Shown in pieces: positions 1-11,577 of a DNA stretch of 64,000 bases (its first letter is position 1; every line of letters begins with the position of its first letter). This DNA is from Galeopsis tetrahit (taxonomy: Eukaryota > Streptophyta > Magnoliopsida > Lamiales > Lamiaceae): assembly GCA_963675135.1 (NCBI GenBank), contig OY776120.1, positions 62,430,063 to 62,494,062 on the forward strand, given 5' to 3'. Both the position numbers and the translations under genes were made by a program. The notes beneath the pieces are model-generated. The model made no database searches. It had not been told where the DNA came from and worked only from the letters and a program-made list of their open reading frames with translations.

Positions 1-208
1 TTGAGGGGACTTGATCTTGATCATCTTCAAAGCATAGGTTCCCCCTCACAATGTGCATCTAATCATCTAAGAACTGCCTAACATATCAGCTTCTCATCTA
101 GCCTTATGCTATATGTTCTAACACTCTTAGAACACAATCAACTTGACTTAGGCATGTCTCAGGGGGTTTTGGTATTTAATCAAAACATATCTCATTTCAT
201 TCCCAACA
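1..208 (-). repeat. 5' end of an LTR, same family as the solo LTR at 2138-4050, opposite orientation
   Basis: The reverse complement of this stretch matches the first ~210 bases of the LTR at 2138-4050, including its TGTTGG start, the 'accccctgagacatgccta' block and the 'agggggaacctatgctttga' block. The LTR begins at 208 (plus strand ends tcccaaca) and runs out of the window to the left. Bases 209-213 (caaac) would be one copy of its 5-bp target duplication; the partner lies outside. It is inserted in the tnpD remnant of CACTA-1. Confidence 0.75.
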
Positions 209-1210
209 CAAACTTATATATTGCTAAATTGCAAGGAGGTTGCACCTTACATCAAGTAAGTATTTTCATTATCAATCTCATTCTAATTTTAGTTATTTTT
301 CTGCAACTTTTTAATATATTTTACAATATGCATAGCATGTTTAATGATGAGTTACTAAAAGCATCGTCGGGCATTGACAGTGACACTCTTGACACTCAAC
401 TTGATACACATTTTGTAAAATGGTTTCAAAATTATGTAAGTTTCTGAACTTTTTATTTAGAAATATCTAATTGTATTTTGTTTATCTATAAATTTTAATG
501 TCATATATTTTCCTTGGTAGGCCCGTCAAAATGTGATTGACAACAATTTCATCAATGCACTTGCACAAGGCCCTTTAAGAACTGTGAAGACATTTCCTGT
601 CTATTTTGTTAATTGATATAAATTTCATACGGATTCACATGGTTCGGTAAGGTCATCTTCAAATAGTGGAGTATGTATTAAGGGCATAAATTATAGTGAG
701 ACTGAAAGTGATTATTATGGTCGTTTATCTGAGGTTTTACAGTTGCAGTACCCTGGACTACCTATTAAGCATACCGTATTGTTTAAGTGTGAATGGTTTA
801 ATCCCACAAAAAATATTGGTACGAAGGTACATAAACAATATGCTTTGGTAGATATAAACCATAGACGCAAACTCAATAAGTATGAGCCTTTCATTCTTGC
901 CATGCAAGCTACCCAAGAATATTATGTCCCATATCCAAGCTCTAAAAGTGATAAGTCTGATTGGTTGGTTGTATTTAAGGTGAAGGCTAGACAGGTGGTG
1001 GATGTTCCTATAATTGACAAAGCATTCCAAGAAGATGAGTCGGTTAATGTGGAATTCACTGAGGCATCAACAAGCATTGATGATTCAAGTCCTTTAAATG
1101 ATCTTGGGGGTGAATTTATTGATTTGGGTGAAGATGAAGAAGAAGCCTCAGATGATCCAATACTTGAGTCAGATTCAGATCAATATGAGAGTGAAGATGA
1201 AACTCATTAA
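209..1210 (+). pseudogene. tnpD/TNP2-like transposase, C-terminal fragment with DUF4216
   Basis: This is the C-terminal end of a CACTA tnpD-type transposase. Exon-like segments at about 209-256, 330-435 and 520-1210 align with the equivalent exons of CACTA-4 (36100-37190). The shared blocks are FVKWFQ, QGPLRTVKT, SGVCIKGINY, SDYYG, LQYPG, VLFKCEWF and KARQVVDVP, which is the DUF4216 region, followed by an acidic tail rich in Asp, Glu and Ser. A TGA stop lies at about 613-615, where the relative has Gly (GYKFHT), so the gene is dead. The 5' part is cut off by the minus-strand LTR at 1-208. DUF4216 is a plant domain found beside the TNP2 catalytic region; its role is not established. Confidence 0.85.
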
Positions 1211-2460
1211 TTTTTAGACATCTAGTTGTTTGTTTATTTGCTTTTTTACTTTTGTGTTTGCAATTAATTGATTAGCATTGTGGATGTATTTTTCATTATG
1301 GTATACATTAGTTGTTTGTTTATTTGACATTTTTACTTATATATTGTGTTTACAACTATTGATCAACATTGTGGATGCATATATGTTTTTAACTTTTATT
1401 GTAGAAATGGCTAGAAGACGAAATGGTGTCGGGATTTCTGCTAATTTTGCGCAAAGTCTCGTGGATGGTTCAAATGTACAAGAGACATCAGATCACGTTG
1501 CACCCAGGCAATCAACACCACCACCAGCAGATTTTGCAGGGCATCTTCGACAAGCCCTAGGACATCCACTGGACTTATTCATGTGTATTTACGTGGAAAC
1601 ATGTAAGTACACACAACTTAGTTGAAATTACATTCTATTTAATGTAATTGGATAAACCTTATCACCGTATTTACATTATTATACAGTTTTCATACAGTAA
1701 CTAATGTGTATTTATGATTTACACATGCACACAATGATATATGAAACTTATCACATGCATAAATCATGCATTTTGATCACATAACATGATGTGGTGTAAG
1801 CATATTAAAACAAACACATGTTTTGTAGTTATGCATCACACTTAACAATATTTTGGTAAACCTTTGGTTGTGCAGTATAGAGCCATCTGAAGACTGCTCT
1901 CGAGCTACAAGAAAGCTTTTTGAGGAAAGACAGGAATATGAGGGATTTACATGGAAGAAAGTTTCTGAAGAGACAAAAACTTTCTATTTTTCAGAGTTTG
2001 AGGTAATCAAAAATGCATTTAATTTACTCTTCAAAGTACATTGGTATGATCGATGTAACTAATATGTTTCTATTCCACCAATTACGTGTTTTTCATCACT
2101 CATAATATATGATTTATCCTTGCAATTTAATCATCATTGTTGGAAATAAAATGAGATATGTTTTGATCTAATACCAAAACCCCCTGAGACATGCCTAAGT
2201 CAATATTAATATGTTCTAAGAATGTTAGAACATATAGATTATAGGCTAGATGAGAAGCTGAAATGTTAGGAAGCTCTTAGACAATTAGATGCACAATTTG
2301 AGGGGGAACCTATGCTTTGAAGATGATCAAGATCAAATCCCCTCAAGGCTCAAATTCTGGAACAATCACTTAAGAGCAAGGACACTCTATGAAATCTAAG
2401 ATGCTCTTATGCAAGAACAAGATTGTAAAACTCAAAAAAGGACAAGTCCAATGAAGATGC

Positions 2461-2900
2461 TCTGATCAGGAGAGTTGTCCAGAGAAAATATCCATATGCT
2501 CTGATCAGGAGAGTTGTCCAAAGAAGCTGGCCATATGCAAGAACAAGCTTACCTAGCTCAAAAGGACAAGACTACTCAAAGGTTCCTATCAGGAGAGTTG
2601 TCCAGAGAAGTCAACTCTATGCATAAAGTGCTCTGATGCAAAAAGATTAAATAGACTGATAAGGAGAGTTGTCCAGAGGAATTGTCTCAGCTAAATTGAT
2701 CAAGATCAAGTGCTCTGAAAGCCTGAGATCAACTATGCTGAAGAGGTTGAGACAACCAGTCCCTAAAGGTCCTCAAAGAAATAAGCTAAGACCATCCTCA
2801 AAAGAAATAAAGGGAAAGAGCCAAGTCATCTGAAGAAGAGCAAGCCAACCATGCTGAAAAGTAAAAATGCTGATAGTGATAAGGAGAGTTGTCCAGATGA
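2461..2900 (+). repeat. Five copies of an 'aggagagttgtccaga' motif in LTR-A U3
   Basis: Copies lie at about 2461-2485, 2500-2522, 2586-2610, 2656-2680 and 2876-2900, each reading GATMAGGAGAGTTGTCCAGA or nearly so. They are irregularly spaced and upstream of the TATA box at 3134, where U3 enhancer elements would be expected. A weaker version lies at 3929-3945. Confidence 0.7.
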
Positions 2901-3133
2901 TAAGGAATGTTGTCCTATCATTGGATCAACCTTCAGAAGCCATGTCCAAGTCCTAACAAGAAGTCAAACATTGGGAAAAGTGCTGCAGAATGAAGACAAA
3001 ACTGTTACAGCCGTTTATTACCCAAATGAGGACATGTCACTATCAAGAATCTGTCTTCCAGTTTGAAGAACTCAAGGAAGACATTTATAGCAATTTGGGG
3101 CTGCCTCTCCAACGGGCAAATCCTCCATTTTGT

Positions 3134-3142
3134 CTATAAATA
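3134..3142 (+). promoter_or_regulatory. TATA box of LTR-A
   Basis: The sequence ctataaata lies about 1 kb into the LTR and just downstream of the repeated U3 motifs. No internal gene remains for it to drive, but read-out into CACTA-1 is possible. Confidence 0.55.
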
Positions 3143-5579
3143 CAGAAGTGTGAAGACCATTTGAAAGCATCCAACAAACCTCAACACAATTCAACTAAGC
3201 TCAAAGTTCTTACAAGCTAGAGTGCTTTCAAAGCTTTCAAAGACTATCTTAGTCTTCAAACACTTCATCTAAGCTGAACTTCATTGTATATTCATACACA
3301 AGCTTAGAGAGATATCCTATCCTTATACACTGATCTTCACTGTAAAGGATATCTCATTAGTTGGAACCTTACTTCAACCCTTACACCTTTCAAGAGTGAA
3401 AGTGAGAAGGTTGTAGTAGTAGAAGTGGTAGGAGCTGACTGTTGAGAGAAGAACAGTTCAGTTCTGAGTTGAGAAGAGGGTACTAGGACTCTAGACATCC
3501 TAGGGATCAATTCACCAAGGAGTGGTGTTCTTGATCAAGTGCACCTTGGCACTATAAAACAAGTTAATTCCAAGAGTGAAGGAATTATCCTGTTAAATCA
3601 GGGAAAGTGGATGTAGGAGCTTGAGTCTCTGAACCACTATAAACTCTTGTGTTGATTTGCTTTACAAGTACTTACATTCATTCAACACTGCACACAAAAC
3701 TGATCTTTCAAAGATACATATTCAAAGACTGTGCAAAACTGATTTGGACAAGTTCCCTGAAGCTAAACTAAACTGTGTTGTATTGACTAAGTGATTTCAG
3801 AAATTAAAGGAGTCTAAAACTTAAAGGGCCAACCACTATTCCGCACATATAACTCCCCTAGATAGTTGTTCAACTAAGTACTCAATAGTACTTAGTAGTT
3901 TGATTATCTTAGAAGAGTTAATCTTCTTCAGCAGAGTTGTCCAAGACAACCTTGCTGAAACTCTGGTTTGATCAAATTAGCAGAAGAATTGCATACAAGT
4001 GTATTCCCCCCCCCCCATACACTTGTCATATACTCCTTTCAGGACCTACAATCATTAATATATATATATATATATATGTTTCGTTCTTGGAATTGCAGAA
4101 ACATGTCTATTGGGATTCTGAAATATATACCCCAACACAAATTCGCAAAGCTTGGAATAAGAAAGCTAGTGGTCGTTATACTGAAATGCTAAAGGATATC
4201 AAGTTTGGAGGGGCCAAGCCAAAATACATGGAAGATAATACATACGAACGTTGGCTGGAATATTGGAACTCAAATGAGGCTAAAACAAAATCTGAACAAA
4301 ACTAAAAAAATAGGAGAGGTGGTTCTAGTAGTGCCCCTGCACTCCCTACCCACAATGCGGGTTCTATCATCCATTTCAAGGCTGCGCAAAAACTCGTAAG
4401 AACTTTTAAATTTTAGTTATATCCATGAAAACTCCTAGTACACATATTATGAGTACTTGAATCACTAGACAGAAAATGAAAATATGGATTGTTGAGATCA
4501 GTTAGATTATAGGGAGAGATGAGATAAGCTGGATTATATATGGACTGATTATGCTTCAACTTTTATATATATGGGTAGTACTTAGCCTACCAGCTTAGTG
4601 ATAACTGCATATTATAAACAGGGCAGTAGTATTGTAGTTGCAGAAGTTAGGGAATACATTTGTTAATTTGGCTTTAAGCTTGGGACGGATTCATCCGTAT
4701 TTTCCTTTCGTTCTTCTTTGTGTTCTTGGCTACTCTCTTGTATCTAACAAATATTGAAAAGGTGTTTACAATTCATTCATTAACTAAGCCATGATCGTTG
4801 TCAGTAATATTGTAAATTTATTTATGAAATAGTTGACAATTCACATTTAAATGATTTTTTGTGTGTTATTATGTAGGCCGTAGTATTGGGACGAAAGCCT
4901 TTTCCTCGTGAGGTCTACGTTAAAACGCATACGAAGAAAGGTGATGGAATAACTTTTATCAATGAGAAGTCCAAGAATGTAAATGTAAGTTATTCATTTG
5001 ATTTATGTTTTTTAAATTGTTAATAGAAAAATCAAACTCTATCTTAATTTTCTTGCAAATGATATCCGGGATACTATCGAGGCGAATAGAGTTCAACTGA
5101 TACAAAATAATCAAGAAATTGATGAAGAAAAATTGTTTCTAGACTCCGCGGGTGGAATGAGCCATAAAAATGTCGTATATGGGCTTGGCTCCGTAGCATG
5201 TGAATATTACAAAAAAGATGCATCCTCATCTGCTACACAACTTGAGGCACAACAAACAATTCGTGAGTTGAAGCGTAGACTTGATGAACAAGATCAAATT
5301 ATTGCAGAAAAATGCAGCGACAAAATGCACTTCAACAAAGGAAATTTTTTGAAGACTTGCAACGTTAAATAGATTAACGTATACGCGTAATGATAGGAGC
5401 CTCGTGAAATAGGAAAATTACATTTCAACAGCTATTACGATCCTTCGCACAATATTTTCAGTGTTGAGAATGGATTATAAAATAAATACGTGCCTCCATT
5501 TGCGTTGTTTAATATGAATGGTTTACTTTTTTTTTGCTGAAAAATTGAGGGCTAATAAATATAATGCTATTTAAAAAAA

Positions 5580-6039
5580 TAAATACTACAGAATTCCACC
5601 AACGGGTCTGATAAGTTCACCCCCTTCCTAAATCCACCCACTGCTCTGCTACAGAATTTATTTTGTAGGCAAATGTGAAAAAATAAATTTATTAATATTA
5701 ATAAAAATTGAAAAATATATATTAAAATTTGCCCACCGAAATGTTTGTTGCCAAATTTGCCTACGAAATTACCAACGAAAAGTTTCGAAGTTGATATTTT
5801 ACCTACGTAACTTCATTTACTATAGTAATCATATCACCTACCGAAAGGGTATGAATCTGCTACGAAATTTCGGTAGGCAATTACCTATGGGTCACATTTC
5901 TGTGGGTAAATAAATTACCTACGAGGGAATTACCTACTTTTTTTTTTGTTGGTATTCCGTAGGTAAAAGCAAATACCTACAAAATTGTGATTATTTCCTA
6001 CGAAATATTCTGTAGCCAATTTGATATTTTCTTGTAGTG
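5580..6039. repeat. CACTA-1 3' subterminal repeats
   Basis: The segment has at least eight copies, in both orientations, of CCTACGAAA / TTTCGTAGG variants (for example near 5758, 5811, 5838, 5866, 5917, 5957 and 5997). In the En/Spm family such repeats are bound by the TnpA-type protein. Confidence 0.7.
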
Positions 6040-6787
6040 AGAATAAGAATCAATTTCGAATCGAATACACGAAAAATATTGTTTAGACATGCACAATGGT
6101 TCGAAACCGTCGATTTCGGTTTGTGGGAATTGAGGACCGGAACCGAATCGAAACTGAGCCAGCTATAGTTCGATTTTTGAACCGCAAGTTTGGCTGGTTT
6201 GGCCATCATTTTTTTTAAATCTCATGTTTTGCTCGTTTTCACTCGTTCTTTTGTTCGTTTTCACTCATTTTTTTCAACTACATATAATTTAAATTATACA
6301 ACTTAAATTTATACTATAATTATTTGTTATAAATTACTTATACAAATTACAAGTTACAAAATACAAATCACTCAATTACAAACTTAAAACAAATTGATAA
6401 ATTTAAATGTTATATAAACTTACAAAATAAATTACAACAAATTTGTAAATTGAATTTTACATAACATGATAACAATAACATAAATAAATTACATTTAAAA
6501 AAAATGGAGGAGGGGTGGGGGGAAGAAATTGGACTTGAGCTTAATCTTAAGAAATAAACTTAAAAATTTTAAGTTAAAAGAAAATTAAGTTGCATACGTA
6601 TCCAAGTTGAAATCAAAGTCCACATAGTCCTCTTACCTCAATAACTTACCTCGTTGTTAAAGGTTGACTCGATTATTCAATCTTCACCTCCGCTGGTAGA
6701 GGTCCATTCCTCGTCTTCTTCATCATATGGTTCTTACGATTGAGATCTTTTCAACGGTCATATTGAATCTCGTTGCATTCAAAGTAT
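6040..6787. other. Left arm of hAT-1: end sequence and decayed 3' coding tail
   Basis: After 43 bases next to CACTA-1, a putative hAT end starts at 6084 (tagacatgcacaatgg). The segment to about 6640 is AT-rich with no gene. From about 6640 to 6784 the minus strand continues the C-terminus of the hAT-1 transposase, interrupted by CACTA-2 at 6788. Confidence 0.5.
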
Positions 6788-6949
6788 CACTACAAAAAAA
6801 AAGATTTTTAGTATCGGAAAATTGGTATCTTATGCATTTTCCGATACTAAATCTTATCATTTAGTATCAACAATAAAACTATTAATACTACTTGCATACT
6901 TGGTATCAAAAATTTATCTTTTGATACCATTAATTTTATTGTATCCGTT

Positions 6950-8790
6950 AATTTTTGATACCAAAGTTATTTTGGCATCATAATTTTTTTTATTGATACT
7001 AATTATTTTTTTACATCAAATAGTTTTTTGATACTACTTATCATTGGTATTGGAAATTGAATTTCCGATACTATTAATTTTACTTTTAGTATTAGTAATT
7101 GTTTTATTGATACAACTTATTTTTTGTATCAAACAATTTTTTTTGATACTACTTATCATTGGTGTCGAAAATTAAATTTCCGATACTATTAATTTTATTT
7201 TTAGTATTAGAAATTGTTTTATTGATACCACTTATTTTTTGTATCAAACAATTTTTTTGATACTACTTATCATTGGTATTGAAAATTGATTTTCCAATAC
7301 TATTAATTTTACTTTTAGTATTAATAATTGTTTTATTGATACAACTTATTTTTTGTATCAAATAATAATTTTTGATACTACTTATCATTGGTGTCGAAAA
7401 TTAAATTTCCGATACTATTAATTTTATTTTTAGTATTAGTAATTGTTTCATTGATACCACTTATTTTCTGTATCAAATATATTTTTTGATACTACTTATC
7501 ATTGGTGTCGGAAATTTAATTTCAGATACTATTAATTTAATTTTTAGTATTAGTAATTGTTTTATTGATATCACTTATTTTTTGTATCAAACAATTTTTT
7601 TGATACTACTTATCATTGGTGTCGGAAATTAAATTTCAAATACTATTAATTTTATTTTTAGTATTAGTAATTGTTTTATTGATACCACTTATTTTTTGTA
7701 TCAAACAATTTTTTTGATACTACTTATCATTGGTGTCGGAAATTAAATTTCCGATACTATTAATTTTATTTTTAGTATTAGTAATTGTTTCATTGATACC
7801 ACTTATTTTCTGTATCAAATATATTTTTTGATACTACTTATCATTGGTGTCGGAAATTTAATTTAAGATACTATTAATTTAATTTTTAGCATTAGTAATT
7901 GTTTTATTGATATCACTTATTTTTTGTATCAAACAATTTTTTTGATACTACTTATCATTGGTGTCGAAAATTAAATTTCAGATACTATTAATTTTATTTT
8001 TAGTATTAGTAATTGTTTTATTGATACCACTTATTTTTTGTATCAAACTATTTTTTTGATACTACTTATCATTGGTGTCGGAAATTAAATTTCTGATACT
8101 ATTAATTTTATTTTTAGTATTAGTAATTGTTTCATTGATACCACTTATTTTCTGTATCAAATATTTTTTTTGATACTACTTATCATTGGTGTCGGAAATT
8201 TAATTTCAGATACTATTAATTTAATTTTTAGTATTAGTAATTGTTTTATTGATACCACTTATTTTTTGTATCAAACAATTTTTTTGATACTACTTATCAT
8301 TGGTGTCGGAAATTAAATTTCAGATACTATTAATTTTATTTTTAGTATTAGTAATTTTTTTTTTTTTTTGATTACAAGTTAAATACCCATCCCATTTCCC
8401 CTCCCCATGACTCGAACCCAGGACCTAAGGCCTAGGTAGTGGTGCTCTAACCACTTGAGCTATCCCACTTTGTCTTTTAGTATTAGTAATTGTTTCATTG
8501 ATACCACTTATTTTCTGTATCAAATATATTTTTTGATACTACTTATCATTATCATTGGTGTCGGAAATTTAATTTTCGTTACTTTAATTTTATTTTTAGT
8601 ATTAGTAATTGTAATTGTTTTATTGATGCTACTTTTTTTTTTATCAAATATTTTTTTTGATACTACTTATCATTGGTGTCAGAAATTTAATTTTTGATAT
8701 TATTAATTTTATTTTTAGTATTAATAATTGTTTTATTGATACCGGTGTTTGTTGTACCAAATATTTTTATTAATACACTTATTTTTTTTG
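6950..8790 (+). repeat. Tandem array, ~113-bp unit, in the CACTA-2 left arm
   Basis: The unit contains gatactacttatcattggt, seen at about 7036, 7145, 7259, 7374, 7486, 7601, 7716, 7828, 7944, 8058, 8174, 8286, 8536 and 8659. Spacing is 109-116 bp except across the SINE insertion. Each unit has GATAC or GTATC several times. Alternate units look more alike (some with 'tttcattgataccacttattttc', others with 'ttttattgata'), which suggests a higher-order unit of three. Confidence 0.85.
8357..8474 (-). mobile_element. tRNA-derived SINE
   Basis: Read on the minus strand, it begins near gggatagctcaagtggttag, an A box, followed by the B box GGTTCGAGTC, and ends in an A-rich tail (the T run at 8355-8370 on the plus strand). 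It is flanked by a perfect 17-bp target duplication, ttttagtattagtaatt, at 8340-8356 and 8475-8491. Length is about 118 bp. It interrupts one unit of the CACTA-2 array, so it is younger than the array. Confidence 0.85.
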
Positions 8791-8930
8791 TATTAATTAT
8801 CTTGAATAATTTTATAACATCCATTATTTTTATACTATTATTATTTTAGTAGTATTAAAATTTTATTTATTTATATTAATTATTTTAATATTATTTATTT
8901 ATTGATACCATTTTATTTAATATTTTTATT

Positions 8931-8998
8931 AGATTATTAGTAGCAATATCCGATACCAATTGTTAGATTATTAGTAGCAATATCCGATACCAATTGAT
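8931..8998 (+). repeat. 34-bp direct repeat, two copies
   Basis: The block agattattagtagcaatatc... ending ccaattg occurs at 8931 and again at 8965, at the boundary between the CACTA-2 repeat arm and its GC-rich core. Confidence 0.8.
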
Positions 8999-8999
8999 A

Positions 9000-9560
9000 A
9001 CTATTTGGTCTACCCTGTTCAGTCTTTCTCTTGAACGAAAGCAATATCTTCTTCCCCAAACCCACTCCCTTCCATTCGAAGAAAAGAAAAAGGGAAAAAA
9101 CCACCCTTTCACTGTGTGCGATTTACACACAGTGAGGTGTCCTCGGCTGCGGTGCTTTAGGCCGCGCCGCCCACGCTCAGACACGGCCGCTCCACCCATG
9201 CTCAGTCACGGCCGCTCCGCCAGGCCATCTTCTCTCCTCGGCCGGGGCGGCGCTCCAGATCGCACTCCACGGCCATGGCCGTCGGGCCATCGGCCGCCTC
9301 ACCTCGCGACGCGGCTCACTCGCCGTCCCTCAACTGTCGCGTTTGGTCACCACAAGCCCCTGATCTGACGTCGTCGCCCTCTTCAGGCCAACCAGGGCCC
9401 TCCGACCGGCCGCGCCACTCTCTTTGACCATCTCTCGCAGAATTAAAGTTTTGGTTAGCTTGTAAGTCGGGATACCGGTATTTACATTATATATAATTGG
9501 AAAATTGCAAATTAATTCACCTTTTTTTAACCTAGTGTGATAGATTGCCAATGTTTGTAC
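9000..9560. other. GC-rich island inside CACTA-2, possible captured host 5' region
   Basis: About 9120-9430 is strongly GC-rich in an otherwise AT-rich element. A plus-strand open frame at 8994-9368 is rich in Arg, Pro and Ser and matches no family I recognise. The island has a short perfect inverted repeat (cactgtgtg...cacacagtg, about 9110-9134). It looks like a promoter or first exon of a captured gene, but no product can be named. The same element carries a KNOX2 exon downstream. Confidence 0.4.
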
Positions 9561-9994
9561 ATGACTAGGTTTATTTACTTAAATAGCGTATTGAGTTTGT
9601 GGAATAATAATGTGTTATATTTTTTTCTAAATGATAAGCAAACTTACATTGCTCTGTTTTTTGGATCTTAAATGTTTTTAACCTAATGTGATAGATTGCC
9701 AATGTTTGTACTTGAATACTTATGACTAGGTTGATTTACTGGGTGGTAATGTTCAGATTGAGTCATTTACTTGGTTGTAATCTGAATATGAGATAAATGA
9801 ATCAAATAAGGTTTCATGTATTTCATCTACTTACTTTGTTAATTGTAAATAACTAGTTACTTATGCTACTGTATGAGTACAAATATTTTCAATAATCTCT
9901 TCTGAATCTTTTTGTTTTTTCTAGTTTCCTCTTTATGGTTTATTGTTCTTGTTTCTCTTTCTATAACATATGTTTTGTGGTTAATATGTTGGCA

Positions 9995-10078
9995 GATTAT
10001 TATAATTGAGGTAAAACTAGCCTTTGTGACTGTTGAGATTATTATAATTGAGGTAAAACTAGCCTTTGTGACTGTTGA
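9995..10078 (+). repeat. 42-bp tandem duplication
   Basis: The unit gattattataattgaggtaa... ending gtgactgttga is present twice in a row (9995-10036 and 10037-10078). A second, looser duplication links 9585-9670 with 10133-10206 (both have gagtttgtggaataataatg). Confidence 0.85.
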
Positions 10079-11577
10079 GATAATAGAAACAAGCTATACT
10101 GGTGTCGTTAAGGTATGATTGAATTCTTAATTAGCGTTTTGAGTTTGTGGAATAATAATGTGTTATGTTTTTATTTAAATGATAGCACTGTTTCTTGGAT
10201 CTAAATGCTTTTGGTATAGATTTTCAGTACTTCTGTTTTCATTAGTATTGTTTAAGACAATTAAGGCATTATATTGGTGATACATGTATTTGTAAACTAT
10301 GAAGTACACTGTATAGTTCAGCTCCTTAACTCTAATTATTTTTTTAAAATGTCGACCGAAACACATTAGTACTTGTATAATTTGAATGATGGACATTATA
10401 ACTATATATGGTAGGACAATAGTAATAGCAATACCAATATCAGAAGTACCTTGGATGTTCTGATCACTGTGATATTGAAAGAGAAGATGCTTGCATTTTC
10501 AGATATGACCTGATATCATTCTCGATTACTATCATTTACACTCCATCTGATATGCTTAACATTTTTTTTATCAGAATAGTTATCCTTGTGCTAATAGCCT
10601 GGGCAATGTAAAGGAGAGCATATCCTAGTTTAAATAGCTCAGGCATCTCACCATAATTGCTTCTCTGAATCAATAGGACCTTAATGAGTGTATTTATTTC
10701 ATGCAACGTGTCGCATTAATTGAAGGTTCCTCATATGGATCACATACATACATTAAATAAGTTTACTCAAAACCTAGTGCAATGAAAGCACTATTTAAAC
10801 CTAGCAAAATTTATTTTACTTTATTTGAACATTTCCGTGCTAGAAAATTGTGTTTGTAAACTATTTCTTTTATTTTGGGCTATCTTTTCAAAGGTTCAAA
10901 GATGGCAAGGTCAAGCAGAACTAGCTTCTGCACCCAATTGGAGAAAGTAACTAGCAGCTATTTGCTCTTGTTTCCTTGTGCATTTCAAGCAAAGTAAGTA
11001 TTGATTTATTTTTTCCTTATTTTATTTTATTTTTGGGCAGGGGTCCAAATGTACATCCAGCATTCTTGTGTTCTAAGTTCATTAGTTTGGAGATACATGA
11101 TTCACATTAGACATTAATTTATCTACAATCTTCTTTTATCGATCCCTTTTAGAGTTGTAGGTTGCATTATATTGGTGATACATGCACATTTTGACTTGAA
11201 AGCTCAACAACTCCAAGGTATGAAGCTAATTAGATCTATGTTCTTGCCTTCTTTTTTTCACTAAACGACCTCAGTTTATTTGAGAATGAGTCTCTGTTAG
11301 ATGGAAATTCGGTTAGAGTTACTTAGTTCCTCTTCTAATTTTAGAAATCTTGGGACTTAAATTTTTCTATTGTAGTATATTGGGGAATATTTAGTTGAAG
11401 GTTATTTGTTTTTATGATTGGAAATATCAGTTTTATTTGTAAAGGGGTCTCAATGAAACTGTATTGAGACATTAATTAACTAAGACTTGCTGATTTGTTC
11501 TTCATAATATCATTTGGCCATTTGGAGAAACTTTTTTTTTTCAGAATCCCTAATTGTAGAATTTGAACTTCTTGCAG

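Larger units (their letters stand above)
2138..4050 (+). mobile_element. Solo LTR (LTR-A), copia type, 1,913 bp
   Basis: The LTR starts TGTTGG and ends CCTACA and is flanked by a perfect 5-bp target duplication ATCAT (2133-2137 and 4051-4055). No internal retrotransposon sequence is attached. It has a TATA box at 3134-3142, a run of 11 C at 4006-4016, and repeated copies of a 'caggagagttgtccaga' motif upstream of the TATA box. The TGTTGG start and the length near 1.9 kb fit long-LTR copia lineages such as SIRE/Maximus, but the lineage is inferred. Solo LTRs arise by recombination between the two LTRs of one element. Confidence 0.88.
1407..5372 (+). pseudogene. tnpA-like CACTA protein (Transposase_24 type), split by a solo LTR
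   Basis: This is the second CACTA gene. The family holds the En/Spm TnpA-like proteins, which bind subterminal repeats. The start is the ATG of MARRRNGVG at 1407. Exon-like blocks follow: 1407-1600; 1870-2000 (FEERQEYEGFTWKKVSEE, FYFSEFE); 4098-4395 (HVYWDSEIYTPTQIRKAWNK, ASGRYTEML, ERWLEYW); 4877-4987 (VLGRKPFPREVYVKTHTKK); and 5060-5372 (YGLGSVACEYY, then a short predicted coiled coil, IRELKRRLDEQDQ). The intron between the second and third blocks contains the LTR. There is a TAA stop in the block ending KTKSEQN, about 4303-4305, so the gene is not functional. It sits 197 bp downstream of the tnpD remnant. Confidence 0.8.
1..6039 (+). mobile_element. CACTA-1: right part of an autonomous-type CACTA (En/Spm) transposon
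   Basis: The right end is the inverted terminal sequence tttcttgtagtg at 6028-6039, the complement of CACTACAAGAAA. Inside are remnants of both CACTA genes in the same orientation: tnpD-like (209-1210) then tnpA-like (1407-5372). The subterminal region 5580-6039 holds many copies of a CCTACGAAA-type motif. The left end is outside the window. Bases 6040-6042 (aga) would be one copy of the 3-bp target duplication. Two LTRs of one copia family are inserted in it. Both genes carry stop codons, so it is defective. Confidence 0.85.

Noticed and set aside
2851..3066. 71-codon ORF inside solo LTR-A
   Set aside because: It overlaps the repeated U3 motifs and has no family resemblance; a chance frame.
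8357..8474. tRNA gene on the minus strand
   Set aside because: It has a poly-A-type tail and a 17-bp target duplication, so it is a retroposed SINE.
6950..8790. CRISPR-like array
   Set aside because: The repeats are tandem without unique spacers and lie inside a plant CACTA element.
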